A stretch of DNA of 6,133 bases from NCBI GenBank assembly GCA_020696885.1, contig JAJFMS010000575.1, forward strand, positions 1-6,133. The letters are read 5' to 3'. The translations under genes were made by a program, and so were the position numbers. This DNA comes from Armatimonadota bacterium. Its GTDB lineage: Bacteria > Armatimonadota > SYMT01. The notes under the pieces were generated by a model. It worked only from the letters and a program-made list of their open reading frames with translations. It searched no databases and was not told where the DNA came from. Of the stretch, positions 5,798 through 6,133 are shown piece after piece; the stretch's first letter is position 1, and each line of letters starts with the position of its first letter.

Positions 5798-6133
5798 CTA
5801 CGCCAGCGCGTCGCGGCAGTACTTGATGGCGCGGGCGAGCTCCTTCATGCGGTCGGAGCCGGCGGGGACCTTGTACTCGAACTCGATGGTAGCCTGGATC
5901 GGCCACTTATTGTCCCGGATGAGGCGGAGCACGTCGACGATCGGCGTATCGCCCTCGCCGAACGGGGTGTTGGGGCCGTTGCCCTTCTTCCGGTCCTTGA
6001 TGTGCACGTGGGTGACGCGGCGGTGGTGCTTCGTGATGAACGGCACCGGCGAGCCGTGGTCCCCGGCAACGAAGTGCCCGATGTCCACGTTGGCGCCGTT
6101 GTACTCGGCGAAGGAGAACGCCTTCTCCCAGTC
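5798..6133 (-). CDS. Sugar phosphate isomerase/epimerase (xylose isomerase-like TIM barrel), C-terminal 111 aa
   Basis: The frame is open from the window edge (6133) to the TAG at 5800-5798; the start is outside and the GTG at 6088 is internal. The visible part matches the C-terminal half of the xylose isomerase-like (AP endonuclease 2-type) TIM-barrel family: NVDIGHFVAGDHGSP, a barrel strand with likely ligands; VTHVHIKDRKK, carrying the H-x-H-x-K-D metal/substrate motif; NGPNTPFGEGDTPI, the typical active-site loop; and ATIEFEY with the conserved glutamate, followed by the terminal helix ARAIKYCRDAL. These enzymes use a divalent metal to isomerise or epimerise sugars or polyols; the substrate cannot be told from this half. 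Stop-to-stop distance to the convergent propeller gene is 119 nt. Strand, length and motifs are normal for the family, with no sign of decay. Confidence 0.88.
   Translation of the reverse strand, partial: DWEKAFSFAEYNGANVDIGHFVAGDHGSPVPFITKHHRRVTHVHIKDRKKGNGPNTPFGEGDTPIVDVLRLIRDNKWPIQATIEFEYKVPAGSDRMKELARAIKYCRDALA

Overview
This is a GC-rich bacterial chromosomal window. It holds six protein-coding loci: two run off the window edges and one is broken by a frameshift. The lineage cannot be fixed from the sequence. An IS200-like REP transposase, bacterial ankyrin-repeat proteins, a secreted GSPF-type beta-propeller and a xylose-isomerase-like sugar phosphate isomerase/epimerase together suggest a large-genome environmental bacterium (Planctomycetota, Acidobacteriota, Gemmatimonadota or Myxococcota-like). 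That is inference only.

Layout. 1-537 (+): 3' part of a REP-associated tyrosine transposase (RAYT, HUH/Y1 family). 538-909: non-coding, with two tandem 63-bp units that each carry a REP-like palindrome, then a third palindrome in inverted orientation. 910-1920 (+): intact 336-aa protein of unknown function. 1957-3442 (-): an approximately 496-aa protein with a non-ankyrin N-terminus and C-terminal ankyrin repeats, split by a +1 frameshift near 2320-2352. 3486-4361 (-): intact 291-aa ankyrin-repeat protein, 43 nt upstream of the broken one and probably co-transcribed with it. 4362-4589: divergent intergenic region with a 9-bp direct repeat spaced 21 bp. 4590-5678 (+): secreted seven-bladed beta-propeller protein. 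5679-5797: convergent intergenic region packed with palindromes, including a 72-bp octanucleotide repeat whose arms are inverted about a central palindrome. 5798-6133 (-): C-terminal part of a sugar phosphate isomerase/epimerase.

How the parts relate. The transposase and the REP palindromes form one recognisable unit, because RAYTs act on REP palindromes next to their own gene. The two ankyrin genes look like an operon of protein-interaction proteins. The 336-aa gene converges on them and has no visible partner. The propeller and the isomerase are ordinary convergent neighbours separated by the octamer repeat. I see no CRISPR array, tRNA, rRNA or complete insertion sequence. The least ordinary items are the RAYT/REP cluster, the octamer inverted repeat, the frameshifted ankyrin gene and the unassigned 336-aa protein.
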